A stretch of DNA of 64,000 nucleotides from Paenibacillus ginsengarvi (lineage in GTDB: Bacteria > Bacillota > Bacilli > Paenibacillales > NBRC-103111), in contig NZ_RBAH01000006.1 of assembly GCF_003626695.1 (NCBI RefSeq), positions 186,001 to 250,000 of the forward strand, in the 5' to 3' direction. This document shows, piece by piece, positions 1-8,903 of this stretch. The notes under the pieces were generated by a model, which did not search any database, had not been told where the DNA came from, and worked only from the letters and a program-made list of their open reading frames with translations. A program made the position numbers and the translations under genes. Position 1 is the stretch's first letter, and each line of letters begins with the position of its first letter.

Positions 1-1
1 G

Positions 2-499
2 CTGCGATGGGGGAGGTCGGCCTACAACGGCTGCGAGGCGGTAGCCGGCATGTGGGACGAATCCCGTCTGAAGCGGCAGTACTGCCTGTTTCTGAACCTG
101 CGCATATGGGACAGCGCCGAGCAAGTGTGCGGCCATGTTTCTTCGGTCGGCGGACCGACGCCCGGCTACAAATATTGCATGGATTCGGCCATCGGCTCTA
201 CGCCGGTGACGCGGGACGAATGGCATTTTGTCGCTTTTACATACGACGGCGCTTATGCGAAGGCGTACCTTGACGGCCGTCTGGACGAGCGCGAAACGTA
301 TAACCCGTATCGGTATGAGGGCTGCTTGTTCGACGGCGGCTCGGACGGCGCCGATTTTACGGTCGGGGCCGTCGACCGCTCCGGGGAGCCGGGCAACTTT
401 TTTACCGGCACGCTCGGCGGCTTGGCCGTGTTCGACCGGGCGCTTGGCGCGGAGGAGATCGCGGCGCTGGCCGCGAAGACGCTTCCTGCTCGCGCTTGA
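2..499 (+). CDS. LamG / concanavalin A-like domain protein, C-terminal part (partial)
   Basis: The reading frame is open from the left edge to a TGA at 497-499, so only the last 165 codons are present. The pattern of WHFVAFTYDG, then AKAYLDGRLD, then FTVGAVDRSGE, then GTLGGLAVFDRALGAEEI is the usual strand order at the end of a LamG (laminin G/jelly-roll) domain, the type attached to secreted glycosidases and other carbohydrate-active proteins. The domain would bind a sugar or protein ligand outside the cell. The catalytic or anchoring part, if any, lies outside the window, so the enzyme class cannot be given. The next coding region is leftward, and a perfect 18-bp hairpin at 761-802 may end this transcript. 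Confidence 0.75.
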   Translation: MRWGRSAYNGCEAVAGMWDESRLKRQYCLFLNLRIWDSAEQVCGHVSSVGGPTPGYKYCMDSAIGSTPVTRDEWHFVAFTYDGAYAKAYLDGRLDERETYNPYRYEGCLFDGGSDGADFTVGAVDRSGEPGNFFTGTLGGLAVFDRALGAEEIAALAAKTLPARA

Positions 500-757
500 G
501 CGGTTTTACCGCTGGTCGCTATCGAGCCGACGGCTCGCTGGCGCGTACCGTGTTCGAGAGAGACTTTGCGGAACGCAGTTCCGTTATTGGCAGTTTGCGC
601 GGTTCGCTTCGAACAATAGCGGAACGCCGTTCCGTTAACTTGCCCCAAAGCGGCCAAATTGCTTGGTGATGGGGCGAATAAAGGAATGGCGTTCCGTTAT
701 TCGCGGGAAATAACCGGGAAATGAAGCAATAGCGGAACGCAGTTCCGTTAAGGCTTC
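500..757. repeat. Cluster A of four ATAGCGGAA-TTCCGTTA palindromic repeats
   Basis: Four copies of a 20-25 bp imperfect palindrome lie at about 568-587, 615-638, 677-701 and 728-751. The core is AGCGGAAC, a few bases, GTTCCGTTA. The same family recurs near 4.4-4.6, 10.2-10.4, 36.4-36.6 and 51.4 kb. Short open frames crossing this region are translations of the repeats and are not believed to be genes. Apart from the repeats, nothing else is recognised between the LamG-type gene and the hairpin at 761. Confidence 0.8.
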
Positions 758-760
758 GAC

Positions 761-810
761 AAGTGCCGAGAAAGTCCTCAGGTCAGGACTTTCTCGGCAC
801 TTTGATTTTC
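761..810 (+). terminator. Perfect 18-bp hairpin, probable terminator
   Basis: The arm AAGTGCCGAGAAAGTCCT at 761-778 is exactly complementary to 785-802, with the 6-nt loop CAGGTC. It is followed on the plus strand by TTGATTTTC, a moderate U-tract. On the minus strand no T-run follows, so it fits best as the terminator of the plus-strand LamG gene, although it lies about 260 nt past that stop. It also separates that gene from the convergent export operon. From 803 to 935 nothing further is recognised. Confidence 0.55.
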
Positions 811-935
811 CGACCTATATCGAGTCCCTGAGCATCAGGTGCGAAAAGCTTTGCGTCACCGGGCGGAAGCCGTATCCGCCGCAATGACCGCAAAGCATAG
901 CCATATCCCCCGTATGTCGGCACCGGTTGCCCCGC

Positions 936-2018
936 TTATTGAAGCACGACCGTGTCGCCTTCCTGCAAGCCCTCCAGCACCTCTGTTTTGTCGGCCGTCT
1001 CGAGTCCGACCTTGATCGCCCGCTTCTGCGTTCCATCCGGCGTTTCCAGCATGACATAGTAGCCGTCCTTGTCGCGCTGTACCGCGAGCGTCGAAACGGT
1101 CAGTACATTTTGCTTGTTATCCGTCTCGATCGTGGCGGTCAAATTCAGCCCGGCGACAAGACTGTCGTGCGTATCCAGCGAAATGACGACTTCAAACTGC
1201 GCCGGACCGGTGTTGTTCGCGCCTGTCGTCTTCGGAAACTTCGACACTTTCTCGACTTTGCCGGTCAGCTTCGTTTGCTTGAGCGCGTCAATCGAAATTT
1301 GTACGGGCATACCCGGCTGAATGCGGAACACGTCATACTCCCCGACGGAAGTCGTCATTTGCAGCTTCGATACATCGACGATTTTGCCTACCGCTTCCCC
1401 TTCGGCTACTTTTTGCGGCTTGGCGGCGGCGGAGAGCAGGAAAATGCCCGGCTCCGGCGCGGTAGTAACGGCTTGCGACAGCTTGCTCTTTTTCGTTTCG
1501 AGCTGCGAGCTTTGGATCGACCGGTTCACTTGGTCCAGCTCGTCCTGCACATTTTTGGACGCATTTTTGGCATAACGCTGCAGCGCTTCGCCTTCGGTCG
1601 AAGCGATCGCTTCCCCGGCTTTCGCCGCGCCCGCCTGCTCGGCTGTCCGGAGCTGCGTCTCGAGATCCGATTTGCGCATATTCGCATTCATCTGGGCGAT
1701 TTCGTCGCGAAGCGCCTTGTCGTCGAGCTTGAACAGCGGCGCTCCTTGAGCGACCTGCGCGCCGTCGCTCGCTTGCCATTCCGTGATGTCGGCGGAGAAG
1801 GGAGCGTACACGATCGTCTCCTTCACATAGGACGATTTTCCTTTCACCTCGACCGTATTCGCCAGGTTTTCTTTCGCTACCTTAAATGAAAGCGCGCTGC
1901 CAGCCGGAGCGGCCGGCGTCTTGGGGGCGCCCGGATGGCTCTGCACATACAGCAGGCTGCTTATGGCGAACAACAGCACCGCAATTCCCACGTACAGCCA
2001 TCTTTTCTTTTTGCGCAT
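936..2018 (-). CDS. HlyD/RND-type membrane-fusion (adaptor) protein of ABC exporter
   Basis: This 360-residue protein is the adaptor subunit of a tripartite ABC exporter (MacA/YknX type). It has one N-terminal membrane anchor (about residues 7-25), a lipoyl-like half around 70-98 (APFSADITEW), a charged helical stretch with coiled-coil character around 100-170, the second lipoyl half around 185-225, then beta-barrel segments with an FEVVISLDTHDSLVAGL region. It would sit outside the membrane and link the permease to substrate or cell wall. The ATG is preceded by AAGGAGCAAGCAAAG. It is last in the order ATPase, permease, adaptor, 55 nt after the permease. The substrate is unknown; related systems export macrolides or antimicrobial peptides. 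Confidence 0.88.
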   Translation of the reverse strand: MRKKKRWLYVGIAVLLFAISSLLYVQSHPGAPKTPAAPAGSALSFKVAKENLANTVEVKGKSSYVKETIVYAPFSADITEWQASDGAQVAQGAPLFKLDDKALRDEIAQMNANMRKSDLETQLRTAEQAGAAKAGEAIASTEGEALQRYAKNASKNVQDELDQVNRSIQSSQLETKKSKLSQAVTTAPEPGIFLLSAAAKPQKVAEGEAVGKIVDVSKLQMTTSVGEYDVFRIQPGMPVQISIDALKQTKLTGKVEKVSKFPKTTGANNTGPAQFEVVISLDTHDSLVAGLNLTATIETDNKQNVLTVSTLAVQRDKDGYYVMLETPDGTQKRAIKVGLETADKTEVLEGLQEGDTVVLQ

Positions 2019-2073
2019 CTTTGCTTGCTCCTTTTAAATTAGAGTCTGGCTTAACATGGAACCGCAAAGCGGA

Positions 2074-3447
2074 TCAATCGCGTTTGATCGCGGTCAGCGC
2101 GTCGGTTCTCGAAGCTTTGATAGCCGGGAAAATGCCGGACATAACGCCGGTAAGGATAGCGAAAAACATGCCGAGCGGCAAAATCCAGAAGCTGATGAAC
2201 AAAATTTCCGCATCCCCTCCCGAGCCCCCGCTATTCGTCTGGATCAAAATGATGTTGATGCCCCAAATGACCCAATAGGCGAACAAAATGCCGGCGAGTC
2301 CGCCCATCAAGCCAAGCAGCGCCGATTCGACGACGAACATGTTGCGGATCTGCTTCAGGTTGGCGCCCAGCACCTTCATAATGCCGATCTGCCTTCTCCG
2401 CTGGTGGGTGGACATCGTCATCGCGACGATAATCGAGATGGAGGCGACGAACAGAATGAACAGGCCGGCTCCTCCGAAAATGATGCGGATAATGACGAAC
2501 TCCTTGCCGAGGCTTTCCTGACGGCTCAAATTGTTCATCGTCCGCAGTTTGAGCGTTTGAATCAGCTTGTCCGTATCCGCGACGTTTGTGGCGGAATCGA
2601 TCTTGACGGTGACGTTATCGAAGCTGCTTTCGGCGGCGCTGGTCAGCTTCGACGTATCGCCCGTTGCGGCGGCGATCGCTTCTTTGATCTGTCTGCCGAG
2701 TCCTGTCGAGATGTAGGCGGTTTTTTGCGAAAAATACGCCATCCGGTCCGACATGCCTTCCGGGCGTTTCTCGATGGCGACGACCCGGACCGGAAACTCG
2801 ACCGTTTTCGTCGTTCCGTCCGAAAGCGTGATCGTTTTGGTCAGCCGAATTTGCTTGCGATACAGCGGATACGAGACGATCTTGGCGTTCTCGCGTCCTT
2901 CGAGGATGGCGATCTCCTCCTGGGACTGCCGCTGGCGGGCCGATTCGCTGAGCGACGCCTGCTTGTCCCGCAGCCCGACCGTCGCCGTATAGCTGAGTAC
3001 GATGACGTTATCCTGTTCGACCGGAGCGCCTTGCTGAAATTCCGAGCCGAAGTCGGCCAGCGTCTCCAGATCGGTAGCGATCAGGTCAATGTTGCCGACC
3101 TTGGAATCGTCCGCGATAAATTCCATATGGTCGATATTTTCTTTGCCGGCAATACTCTTGACATGCGGGAGCGAGCGGATGAGGTTCATTTTCTGCTTGG
3201 TCAGTACGCCGAATTCGGTGTCGCCGCCGGCTTGTCCCGAGCTTTTGCTGTTCATGATCGTGATCTCGTCGGTTTTCAAATAGTAGCTCATCTGCTTGGT
3301 CGTATAATGCGAGATCGATTCGCCGAACGCCAGCGCGACGACGATCGAAGCGGAGCCGATGGCGATGCCCATGACGCACAGCAGTGTCACGACTTTGCGC
3401 CGTCGAAGCTGGTCCCAGCCGAGCACGAGGTAGTCGCGCAGTCTCAT
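2074..3447 (-). CDS. ABC transporter permease, MacB/FtsX family
   Basis: The 457-residue protein has the MacB layout: one N-terminal membrane helix (about residues 18-42, VVTLLCVMGIAIGSASIVVA), a large extracellular domain of about 280 residues, and three C-terminal helices from about residue 325 (FGGAGLFILFVASISIIVAM, VVESALLGLMGGLAGILFAY, ILPLGMFFAILTGVMSGIFP). The segment MSTHQRRRQIGIMKVLGA is the usual cytoplasmic coupling stretch of FtsX-type permeases. Its ATG overlaps the ATPase stop as ATGA at 3444-3447, so the two are translationally coupled. It would use ATP hydrolysis to drive a mechanical change across the membrane rather than to pump through a channel. Confidence 0.9.
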   Translation of the reverse strand: MRLRDYLVLGWDQLRRRKVVTLLCVMGIAIGSASIVVALAFGESISHYTTKQMSYYLKTDEITIMNSKSSGQAGGDTEFGVLTKQKMNLIRSLPHVKSIAGKENIDHMEFIADDSKVGNIDLIATDLETLADFGSEFQQGAPVEQDNVIVLSYTATVGLRDKQASLSESARQRQSQEEIAILEGRENAKIVSYPLYRKQIRLTKTITLSDGTTKTVEFPVRVVAIEKRPEGMSDRMAYFSQKTAYISTGLGRQIKEAIAAATGDTSKLTSAAESSFDNVTVKIDSATNVADTDKLIQTLKLRTMNNLSRQESLGKEFVIIRIIFGGAGLFILFVASISIIVAMTMSTHQRRRQIGIMKVLGANLKQIRNMFVVESALLGLMGGLAGILFAYWVIWGINIILIQTNSGGSGGDAEILFISFWILPLGMFFAILTGVMSGIFPAIKASRTDALTAIKRD

Positions 3448-4178
3448 GGCCGCACCTCCGTAAGCGGCTCGGCCTCTGCCGCCGTGACGTCCGCCAGAGC
3501 TTCCGCGGCGCCGCCTTCGACCAGGTAACCGTCGCGCAGCTGAATGATCCGTTTCGTCCGTTTGGCTACCTCATGCTCATGGGTGACGATGACGAACGTA
3601 ATGCCCGAATTTTCATTGAGTTCGATGAGCAGGTCGATAATTTCCGCTTCCGTCTTCGTATCGAGATTGCCGGTCGGCTCGTCGGCGAAGACGACCGCCG
3701 GCTCGGTAATGAGCGAGCGGGCGATGCTGACGCGCTGCTGCTGGCCGCCGGACAATTGCGAAGGAAACATCTCCGTCTTGCCGGCCAGGCCGACTCGCGT
3801 GAGCAGCTCGATTGCCTTTTCGCGGCGAACTTTGCTGCGAAGCCCTTGGAACACGAGCGGCAGCTCGACGTTTTCGCGCACGGTCAGATGGGGAATGAGC
3901 TCGTACGCTTGAAAAATGAAGCCGATATGCGTTCGCCGGAAAACGGCCAGCTCGTTCTCGCTCATCTTGTCGATGCTGCGCCCGGCGATCAGAATGCTGC
4001 CCTCGGTCGGCTTCATCAAGCCGGCCATCAGGTTCAGCAGGGTCGACTTGCCCGAGCCGGAGCTGCCGAGCAGCGCGACCATCTCCCCGCGTTCCACGCG
4101 GAAGTCGATTCCGGAGAGCACTTGCGTCGATTCCGTTCCGCTTGGGAACGAATGGGAAAGCTGTTGCACTTCTAGCAC
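3444..4178 (-). CDS. ABC transporter ATP-binding protein, MacB/LolD type
   Basis: A 244-residue ATPase for the adjacent permease and adaptor. It shows Walker A GSSGSGKST (residues 38-46), signature LSGGQQQR, Walker B VVFADEPTG followed by NLD, and switch VTHE. The GTG at 4178 is chosen because GGAGGGGTACC directly precedes it; the frame stays open 30 more codons upstream but those codons (PRTASCHGQGLSAKPYRRRG) look non-coding and lack a ribosome site. The leader contains a hairpin at 4230-4248 (AGCCGTCC/GGACGGCT), of unknown role. With the next two genes it makes a complete export unit. Confidence 0.92.
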   Translation of the reverse strand: MLEVQQLSHSFPSGTESTQVLSGIDFRVERGEMVALLGSSGSGKSTLLNLMAGLMKPTEGSILIAGRSIDKMSENELAVFRRTHIGFIFQAYELIPHLTVRENVELPLVFQGLRSKVRREKAIELLTRVGLAGKTEMFPSQLSGGQQQRVSIARSLITEPAVVFADEPTGNLDTKTEAEIIDLLIELNENSGITFVIVTHEHEVAKRTKRIIQLRDGYLVEGGAAEALADVTAAEAEPLTEVRP

Positions 4179-4229
4179 GGTACCCCTCCGCCTATATGGT
4201 TTTGCTGATAGTCCTTGTCCATGACACGA

Positions 4230-4248
4230 AGCCGTCCTCGGGACGGCT
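4230..4248 (-). other. Leader hairpin before the export operon
   Basis: AGCCGTCC and GGACGGCT form a perfect 8-bp stem with a 3-nt loop, about 50 nt upstream of the ATPase GTG. No T-run follows in either direction, so it is not a simple terminator. It might affect mRNA stability or be a binding site. Confidence 0.3.
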
Positions 4249-4399
4249 CCTTTAGCGACTTCTATCATACACGATGGTACTTAATAGTTCTTCAAGAAAA
4301 AGTGAAGTTTTTCTTAACGATTCGGATTTTTTGCTGCTAAATGGGTTCCTTCTGATGAAGCAAGGTACGGGAAAGCTCCGGCGAGTATCCGTCGACCGG

Positions 4400-4605
4400 G
4401 CTGGCATAGCGGAAGCGCCGGTTCCGTTATTGCGCAGGAAGGCTGGAAACGAGGTGATAACGGAAGTGCAAGTTCCGTTAAACCGGGCAAATAAAGCCGA
4501 ATCCGGCTCTTTTTGAGGGCATAGCGGAACTTCTTGTTCCGTTATGGAGGGAACGTACGGGGGAAGGAAGCGTTTAGCGGAACAAACGGCTCCGTTAAGC
4601 TGATA
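4400..4605. repeat. Cluster B of four ATAGCGGAA-type palindromes
   Basis: Copies at about 4406-4430, 4456-4481, 4520-4545 and 4573-4599, each with AGCGGAA or AACGGAA, a spacer of 5-9 nt and TTCCGTTA or CTCCGTTA. They fill much of the 680-bp space between the export operon and the dehydrogenase gene. The rest of that space (4605-4845) shows nothing recognisable. Confidence 0.8.
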
Positions 4606-4861
4606 TTTGGGGCCAGCGTTCAGCGGGCAGCCGGGAGGACGGAAATTGTCGAAGCTGACTGAAAGACTCGCGCAAGTCCGCCCATATTTTGTGGAAGGAA
4701 GCCATAGCTCGCCTGCGAATTGCACGCTATCATAGAGACGTAGCGAGGGGCGTATTTGGGGTCCCGGAAAATGAGAGAAGGGCCGATTCGAGCCGCCATT
4801 CGCGGATACGCTCGACAAACTTTAGCGGGAGCGGCTCCGCCGCCATAAGGGAGAACCTGTG

Positions 4862-5842
4862 ATGAGAAAACCGAAAATCGTACAAGTACTGTCCATGTAT
4901 CACCCAAAAGGAGAGCAGTTGCTTCTGGAAGGAGCGGATGTCGTACGCACGGATGACTATGACGTCGGCTGTTTATGCGATACGGTTCGAGAAGCGGAGG
5001 GAATCGTGCTTCGTGCTCCGGCCCGTATTACGAAGGAAGTGATCGATGCCGCTCCGCGGCTGAGAGCGATCTCGGGTGCGGGGGTGGGGCTCGACAATAT
5101 CGATGTGGCGTATGCTACGTCGAAGCGAATTCCGGTCCTTCACGCGCCCGCCGTAAACGCCGTTTCAACGGCCGAACATACCGTTATGCTTATAATGGCT
5201 GCGGCCAAGTCGCTCATTCCGTTTCACGAGCAGATGCGGCAGGGGCGTTTCGGTTCGCGGATGGACATTCCGACGCGGGAGCTGTACGGAAAAACGGCCG
5301 GGTTAGTCGGCTTCGGAACGATCGCCCGTGAGGTGGCGAAGCGGCTGCGCTTCGGTCTCGGCATGGAAGTGTCCGCCTGGACCCGCACGGCGGACGATAC
5401 GAAGCGGGAGGCGGCGCAGCGGCTGGAGACGGAGCTGACGACCGATTTGGACGAGCTTTTCCACAAATCGGATTTCGTCTCGCTGCATATTCCGCTAAAC
5501 CGCCATACGCGCGGGCTCGTAAACAGCCGGTTGCTCGGGCTTATGAAGCCGGATGCATGGCTGATCAATACGGCCCGGGGTGCCGTTGTCGATCAAGACA
5601 ATCTTGTAGATGCGCTCGGGCGTGGTCAACTGGCCGGGGCCGCGCTGGACGTATTTGAGCCGGAGCCGATTCCGGCGGAGCATCCGCTGCTTGCGCTGCA
5701 GAATGTGATCCTGACGCCGCACGTGGCGGGGACGACGCAGGAAAGCAACTATATCGCGGCAACGACCGTTGCCCGAAACATGCTCCGTGTTCTTGCGGGG
5801 GAACGGCCGGAGTATATCGGCAATCCGGAGGTATGGCAGTGA
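4862..5842 (+). CDS. D-isomer-specific 2-hydroxyacid dehydrogenase
   Basis: About 326 residues, NAD-dependent reduction/oxidation of a 2-keto/2-hydroxy acid in the cytoplasm. The nucleotide-binding fold carries LVGFGTIAREVAKRL near residue 148; the catalytic Arg sits in INTARGAVV, the Glu in DVFEPEPIP and the His in LTPHVAG, the full set for this family. AKSLIPFHEQMRQGRF is close to that of phosphoglycerate dehydrogenase-like members, but there is no C-terminal ACT domain, so it is not a full SerA. A GTG directly before the ATG (4859) is an alternative start; AAGGGAG lies 8 nt before the ATG. It stands alone, followed by sigma-54. Substrate not determined. Confidence 0.88.
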   Translation: MRKPKIVQVLSMYHPKGEQLLLEGADVVRTDDYDVGCLCDTVREAEGIVLRAPARITKEVIDAAPRLRAISGAGVGLDNIDVAYATSKRIPVLHAPAVNAVSTAEHTVMLIMAAAKSLIPFHEQMRQGRFGSRMDIPTRELYGKTAGLVGFGTIAREVAKRLRFGLGMEVSAWTRTADDTKREAAQRLETELTTDLDELFHKSDFVSLHIPLNRHTRGLVNSRLLGLMKPDAWLINTARGAVVDQDNLVDALGRGQLAGAALDVFEPEPIPAEHPLLALQNVILTPHVAGTTQESNYIAATTVARNMLRVLAGERPEYIGNPEVWQ

Positions 5843-5971
5843 AGCGAAGCGTTGCCGAAGCAGGCCGGAACTAACCGGGTAGTTCAGTAGGTTCTTTTTA
5901 GTACACGATTTTGCCGCCATTTCGTGTATGATGGAAATAACATACAACCAAGGCTATGGCAGGTGCAGACG

Positions 5972-7318
5972 ATGAAGATGAACGCTACTCTTGGCCAGAC
6001 GCAAGCTCAGCAGTTAAGCCTATCGCCGCAGCTCAAGCAGTCTCTGTACATTTTGCAGTTGTCCGCTGCGGGGCTTGCCGATTATTTGCAGGAGCAGTCG
6101 TTAGGCAATCCGCTGCTTTCCGTAGCCTGGCGAACACCGGGAATGAGGAAACGCAGGTCTGGAGGAAGCTTGCGGGAGGGTGGCGGGGCCGAGCCCCAGG
6201 ACCAGGGCCGCCGCAGCGCGGATACGCTCGAATCCGTGCTGCTTGAGCAGCTGCACACAAGCGGGATCGGACAGCGCCGGATGCGAATTGCGCGTTTTCT
6301 GGCCGGTAATCTGGACGACAGCGGGTATATGGCGATAAGTGTCCAAGAAGCCGCCGACGTGTTAGGGGAGTCCTTAACCGAAGTGGAGGACGCTCTGCGC
6401 CACCTGCAAATGCTGGAGCCGGCCGGCATCGCTGCGAGAAATATCCGCGAGTGCTTGCTGCTGCAAATCGCCTCGAAGCGCCCGGAGAACGGATGTGCGG
6501 CAATTATCGTCGAAGATTGTCTCGACGACGTGGCTGGTGGCCGACTGAAAAAGATTGCAGATAAGCTCGGGATCACTATAGAGGAAGTACGGCAAGCAGT
6601 CGGCTACATTCGCGGACTGGACCCAAGACCCGGACTAAGGTTTAGCTCATCTTTAGTCGGTTATATCGAGCCTGACGCCTATATTCGTGCAGAAAACGGG
6701 CGTTTTGCGGTTGAATGGAACGCAGCGCTGGTCCCAAATCTATCGATCGACGCCAATTACGAGCGGCTGCTGTCTAATCCGGCTTGCCGGGAAACGAAGG
6801 CGTTTCTGAGCGGCTCCCTCCGGTCGGCCAAATGGCTCATCCGCGGCGTCGAGCAGCGTTATGCGACGCTGCTCCGGGTGCTTACGGCGATTGCGGAGCT
6901 GCAAAGCGATTTTTTGCAGCGGGGTATCGGTTTTTTGCAGCCGATGACGATGAAAACGGTCGCGGACCGGCTGGGTCTGCACGAATCCACGGTCAGCCGG
7001 GCCGTTCGCGATAAATTCGTACAGACGCCGCAAGGGCTGTACGAGCTCGGACATTTGTTTACGAGCGGCGTGCCGACCGTAAGCGGCGGCAATGCGTCGG
7101 CCGAATCGGTGAAGGTGCTCATTCGGCAGTACATCGACGGCGAAAATAAACGTAATCCGCTATCCGATCAGCAGATGGCGGATCGGTTGGCCGCGGAAGG
7201 CATCCGCATCTCCCGACGGACGGTGATGAAATACCGCGAGCAGATTCAGCTGCTGTCTTCCCGGTTGCGGGCGGACGGCTCGCCTATAGCGGATAAGGAT
7301 AGCGGAAGCGCAGAATAG
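5972..7318 (+). CDS. rpoN: RNA polymerase sigma-54 factor (SigL/RpoN)
   Basis: 448 residues. Region I is clear at the N terminus (LGQTQAQQLSLSPQLKQSLY, glutamine and leucine rich), the core-binding region follows, then a helix-turn-helix (MTMKTVADRLGLHESTVSRA), and the RpoN box RRTVMKYREQ at about residues 415-424, which recognises the -24 promoter element. This factor directs polymerase to -24/-12 promoters and needs AAA+ activators, none of which lies in the window. ATG 5972 is chosen because homologous sequence begins at MKMNATLGQ; the ribosome site (AGGTG) is weak. A TATGAT near 5927 may be the -10 box. A strong terminator follows. Confidence 0.95.
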   Translation: MKMNATLGQTQAQQLSLSPQLKQSLYILQLSAAGLADYLQEQSLGNPLLSVAWRTPGMRKRRSGGSLREGGGAEPQDQGRRSADTLESVLLEQLHTSGIGQRRMRIARFLAGNLDDSGYMAISVQEAADVLGESLTEVEDALRHLQMLEPAGIAARNIRECLLLQIASKRPENGCAAIIVEDCLDDVAGGRLKKIADKLGITIEEVRQAVGYIRGLDPRPGLRFSSSLVGYIEPDAYIRAENGRFAVEWNAALVPNLSIDANYERLLSNPACRETKAFLSGSLRSAKWLIRGVEQRYATLLRVLTAIAELQSDFLQRGIGFLQPMTMKTVADRLGLHESTVSRAVRDKFVQTPQGLYELGHLFTSGVPTVSGGNASAESVKVLIRQYIDGENKRNPLSDQQMADRLAAEGIRISRRTVMKYREQIQLLSSRLRADGSPIADKDSGSAE

Positions 7319-7361
7319 GCTCCTCCCGATGCGGAAGGAGCCTTATTTTTTTTTTTTTTTT
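7318..7361 (+). terminator. Rho-independent terminator with a 16-nt T-run
   Basis: GGCTCCT (7318-7324) pairs with AGGAGCC (7336-7342), with extra CCC/GGA pairing possible in the loop, followed by TTA and 16 consecutive T. It overlaps the sigma-54 stop codon. The very long T-run is unusual in this GC-rich window. Confidence 0.9.
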
Positions 7362-7402
7362 CGCCATCGAATTTACCGAGAGCTGCCGGCTAGTGTCAGC
7401 CC

Positions 7403-8581
7403 TTATGTCTCTGGCCCGCTCGAAGCTTCGGTATACGTCCGGGGCACCCGGCTCCCGACGGCGCAGACGACCTCGTAGTTAATCGTTCCAAGCCAGGATG
7501 CGATGTCGTCCGCCGAGACGCATTCGTTTTCCGAGCAGCCGAGCAGATGGGCCTCGTCGCCAGGCTGTACGTCCGGAACGTCAGTGACGTCCAGCATTAG
7601 CTGATCCATACATACCCGGCCTGCATACGGGGCGCGTTTCCCTCTGACCAGCGCATATCCGGCGCCCGATATTCGGCGGGACAGGCCGTCTGCATAACCG
7701 ATCGGAACGGTGGCGATTAGGCTGTGACGTTTGGGCACGAACGCGCACCCGTAGCCGACGGGCTGGCCGGGAGCGGCGTACTTCAGAAAAGCGATTTTCG
7801 ATTTCAAGCTGAAGGCGGGGCTGAGCGGGTATTGCGGCAAACGCGTACGGTCGGACGGATGCAGCCCGTACAGCGCAATGCCGACCCGGACCATATCGAG
7901 ATGCATATGTGGATAGCGCATTGTCGCCGCACTGTTGCAGCAATGTTTGACCGGTATTCGGAGCCCGTTCGACTCTAGGAAGCGGATGGTCTCAAGGAAC
8001 GATTCGAACTGCTGCTGCGTGTAATCCGGCTGTTCCCCGTCCGCATCGGCGAAATGGGTAAAGATGCCTTCGAGCACCGTAAAACGGGACTGGGCCGCTT
8101 TGCGGGCGAGGCGCAGCGCCTCGTCACGGTCCGACACGCCGATCCGGTTCATCCCCGTATCGATTTTTATATGAATCCGGGCAGGCTGTTTTAGCCGCTC
8201 TGCCCAAGACGTTACGGCCTCCAGCACGTCATCGGTGAATACGGTTAGCTCTACATCGTTTTCGACGGCGGCGCTCACCGATTCGGCGGGGGTATACCCG
8301 AGCACAAGCACCGGATGCGTGATCCCGGCTTCGCGAAGCTGAAGAGCTTCGTCGACGATGGCGACGCCGAGCCGATCCGCGCCGGCCCGGATAGCAGCTT
8401 TTGCCGTTTCGACCGCGCCGTGCCCGTAACCGTTCGCTTTGACAACGGCCATGAGGGCGGCGGCGCCCGTCAAGTTCGATTTGAACAGTTTCGTATTGTG
8501 CGTTATCGCTTCCAGCGATATGTCCGCCCAAGTATGGCGATATCCGTGAGGCGGCTCCGCGCCGTTTGTCGTTAGATCCAT
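7403..8581 (-). CDS. alr: Alanine racemase
   Basis: 392 residues; PLP-dependent interconversion of L- and D-alanine for peptidoglycan. The PLP lysine is K48 in VVKANGYGHG; the second catalytic base tyrosine lies in PVGYGCAF, followed by ATVPIGYADG, and the C-terminal half has CMDQLMLDVTDVP, all standard. The start is ATG 8581, with GGGTG upstream; an in-frame GTG at 8590 is possible but less well placed. It is convergent with rpoN. Many Bacillales carry two racemases (biosynthetic and spore-associated); the sequence alone does not say which this is. Confidence 0.95.
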   Translation of the reverse strand: MDLTTNGAEPPHGYRHTWADISLEAITHNTKLFKSNLTGAAALMAVVKANGYGHGAVETAKAAIRAGADRLGVAIVDEALQLREAGITHPVLVLGYTPAESVSAAVENDVELTVFTDDVLEAVTSWAERLKQPARIHIKIDTGMNRIGVSDRDEALRLARKAAQSRFTVLEGIFTHFADADGEQPDYTQQQFESFLETIRFLESNGLRIPVKHCCNSAATMRYPHMHLDMVRVGIALYGLHPSDRTRLPQYPLSPAFSLKSKIAFLKYAAPGQPVGYGCAFVPKRHSLIATVPIGYADGLSRRISGAGYALVRGKRAPYAGRVCMDQLMLDVTDVPDVQPGDEAHLLGCSENECVSADDIASWLGTINYEVVCAVGSRVPRTYTEASSGPET

Positions 8582-8903
8582 TGTTTTCACCCAATTTTGG
8601 CTTTGTTCAAATACGTTTAGTATAGGGGAGTATGGAAGATGTTGTCTTTGTTGCTCCGAACGAAAAAAGCGGCTTCGCTTTGTCGGTTGTCACAATCTTC
8701 CGTCGCATCCGGAGCGTGACGAGCTGCCGCCGGACCGGTGCGAATCCCGTAAGCTTTTTGGGCGCAGCTGCACTCCGCGGGTAAGATTCCCGGGAGGCGT
8801 ATCGCTTCCATTTGGAGAGGAATCGAGGTATCATTTACTTTTAGTTCATTGTTTCCATGAATCGTTCTGGACATAAATAAGCTTGACCGAGGAGGAGCTG
8901 TAC
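8582..8903. other. Intergenic region between divergent alr and acetyltransferase genes
   Basis: This 320-bp gap should contain both divergent promoters. A TATACT on the minus strand near 8620 could serve alr. No RNA gene, repeat or convincing small frame was seen. Confidence 0.4.

Noticed and set aside
253..657. 134-codon minus-strand open frame containing AFRYCSKRTAQ-like segments
   Set aside because: It is produced by translating the palindromic repeats and the antisense of the LamG gene.
927..1889. 320-codon plus-strand open frame opposite the HlyD-type gene
   Set aside because: Arg/Leu-rich shadow frame with no family pattern.
2056..3528. 490-codon plus-strand open frame opposite the ABC permease
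   Set aside because: It is the antisense of a well-supported permease gene, is rich in Arg, Asp and His without family motifs, and has no ribosome site.
4252..4818. 188-codon minus-strand open frame between the ABC operon and the dehydrogenase
   Set aside because: It spans the repeat cluster, lacks a ribosome site, and has no recognisable domain.
7346..7361. 16-nt T-run considered as a sequencing artefact or phase-variable tract
   Set aside because: It follows a good terminator hairpin and is outside any coding frame, so the terminator explanation is enough, although its length could be inaccurate.
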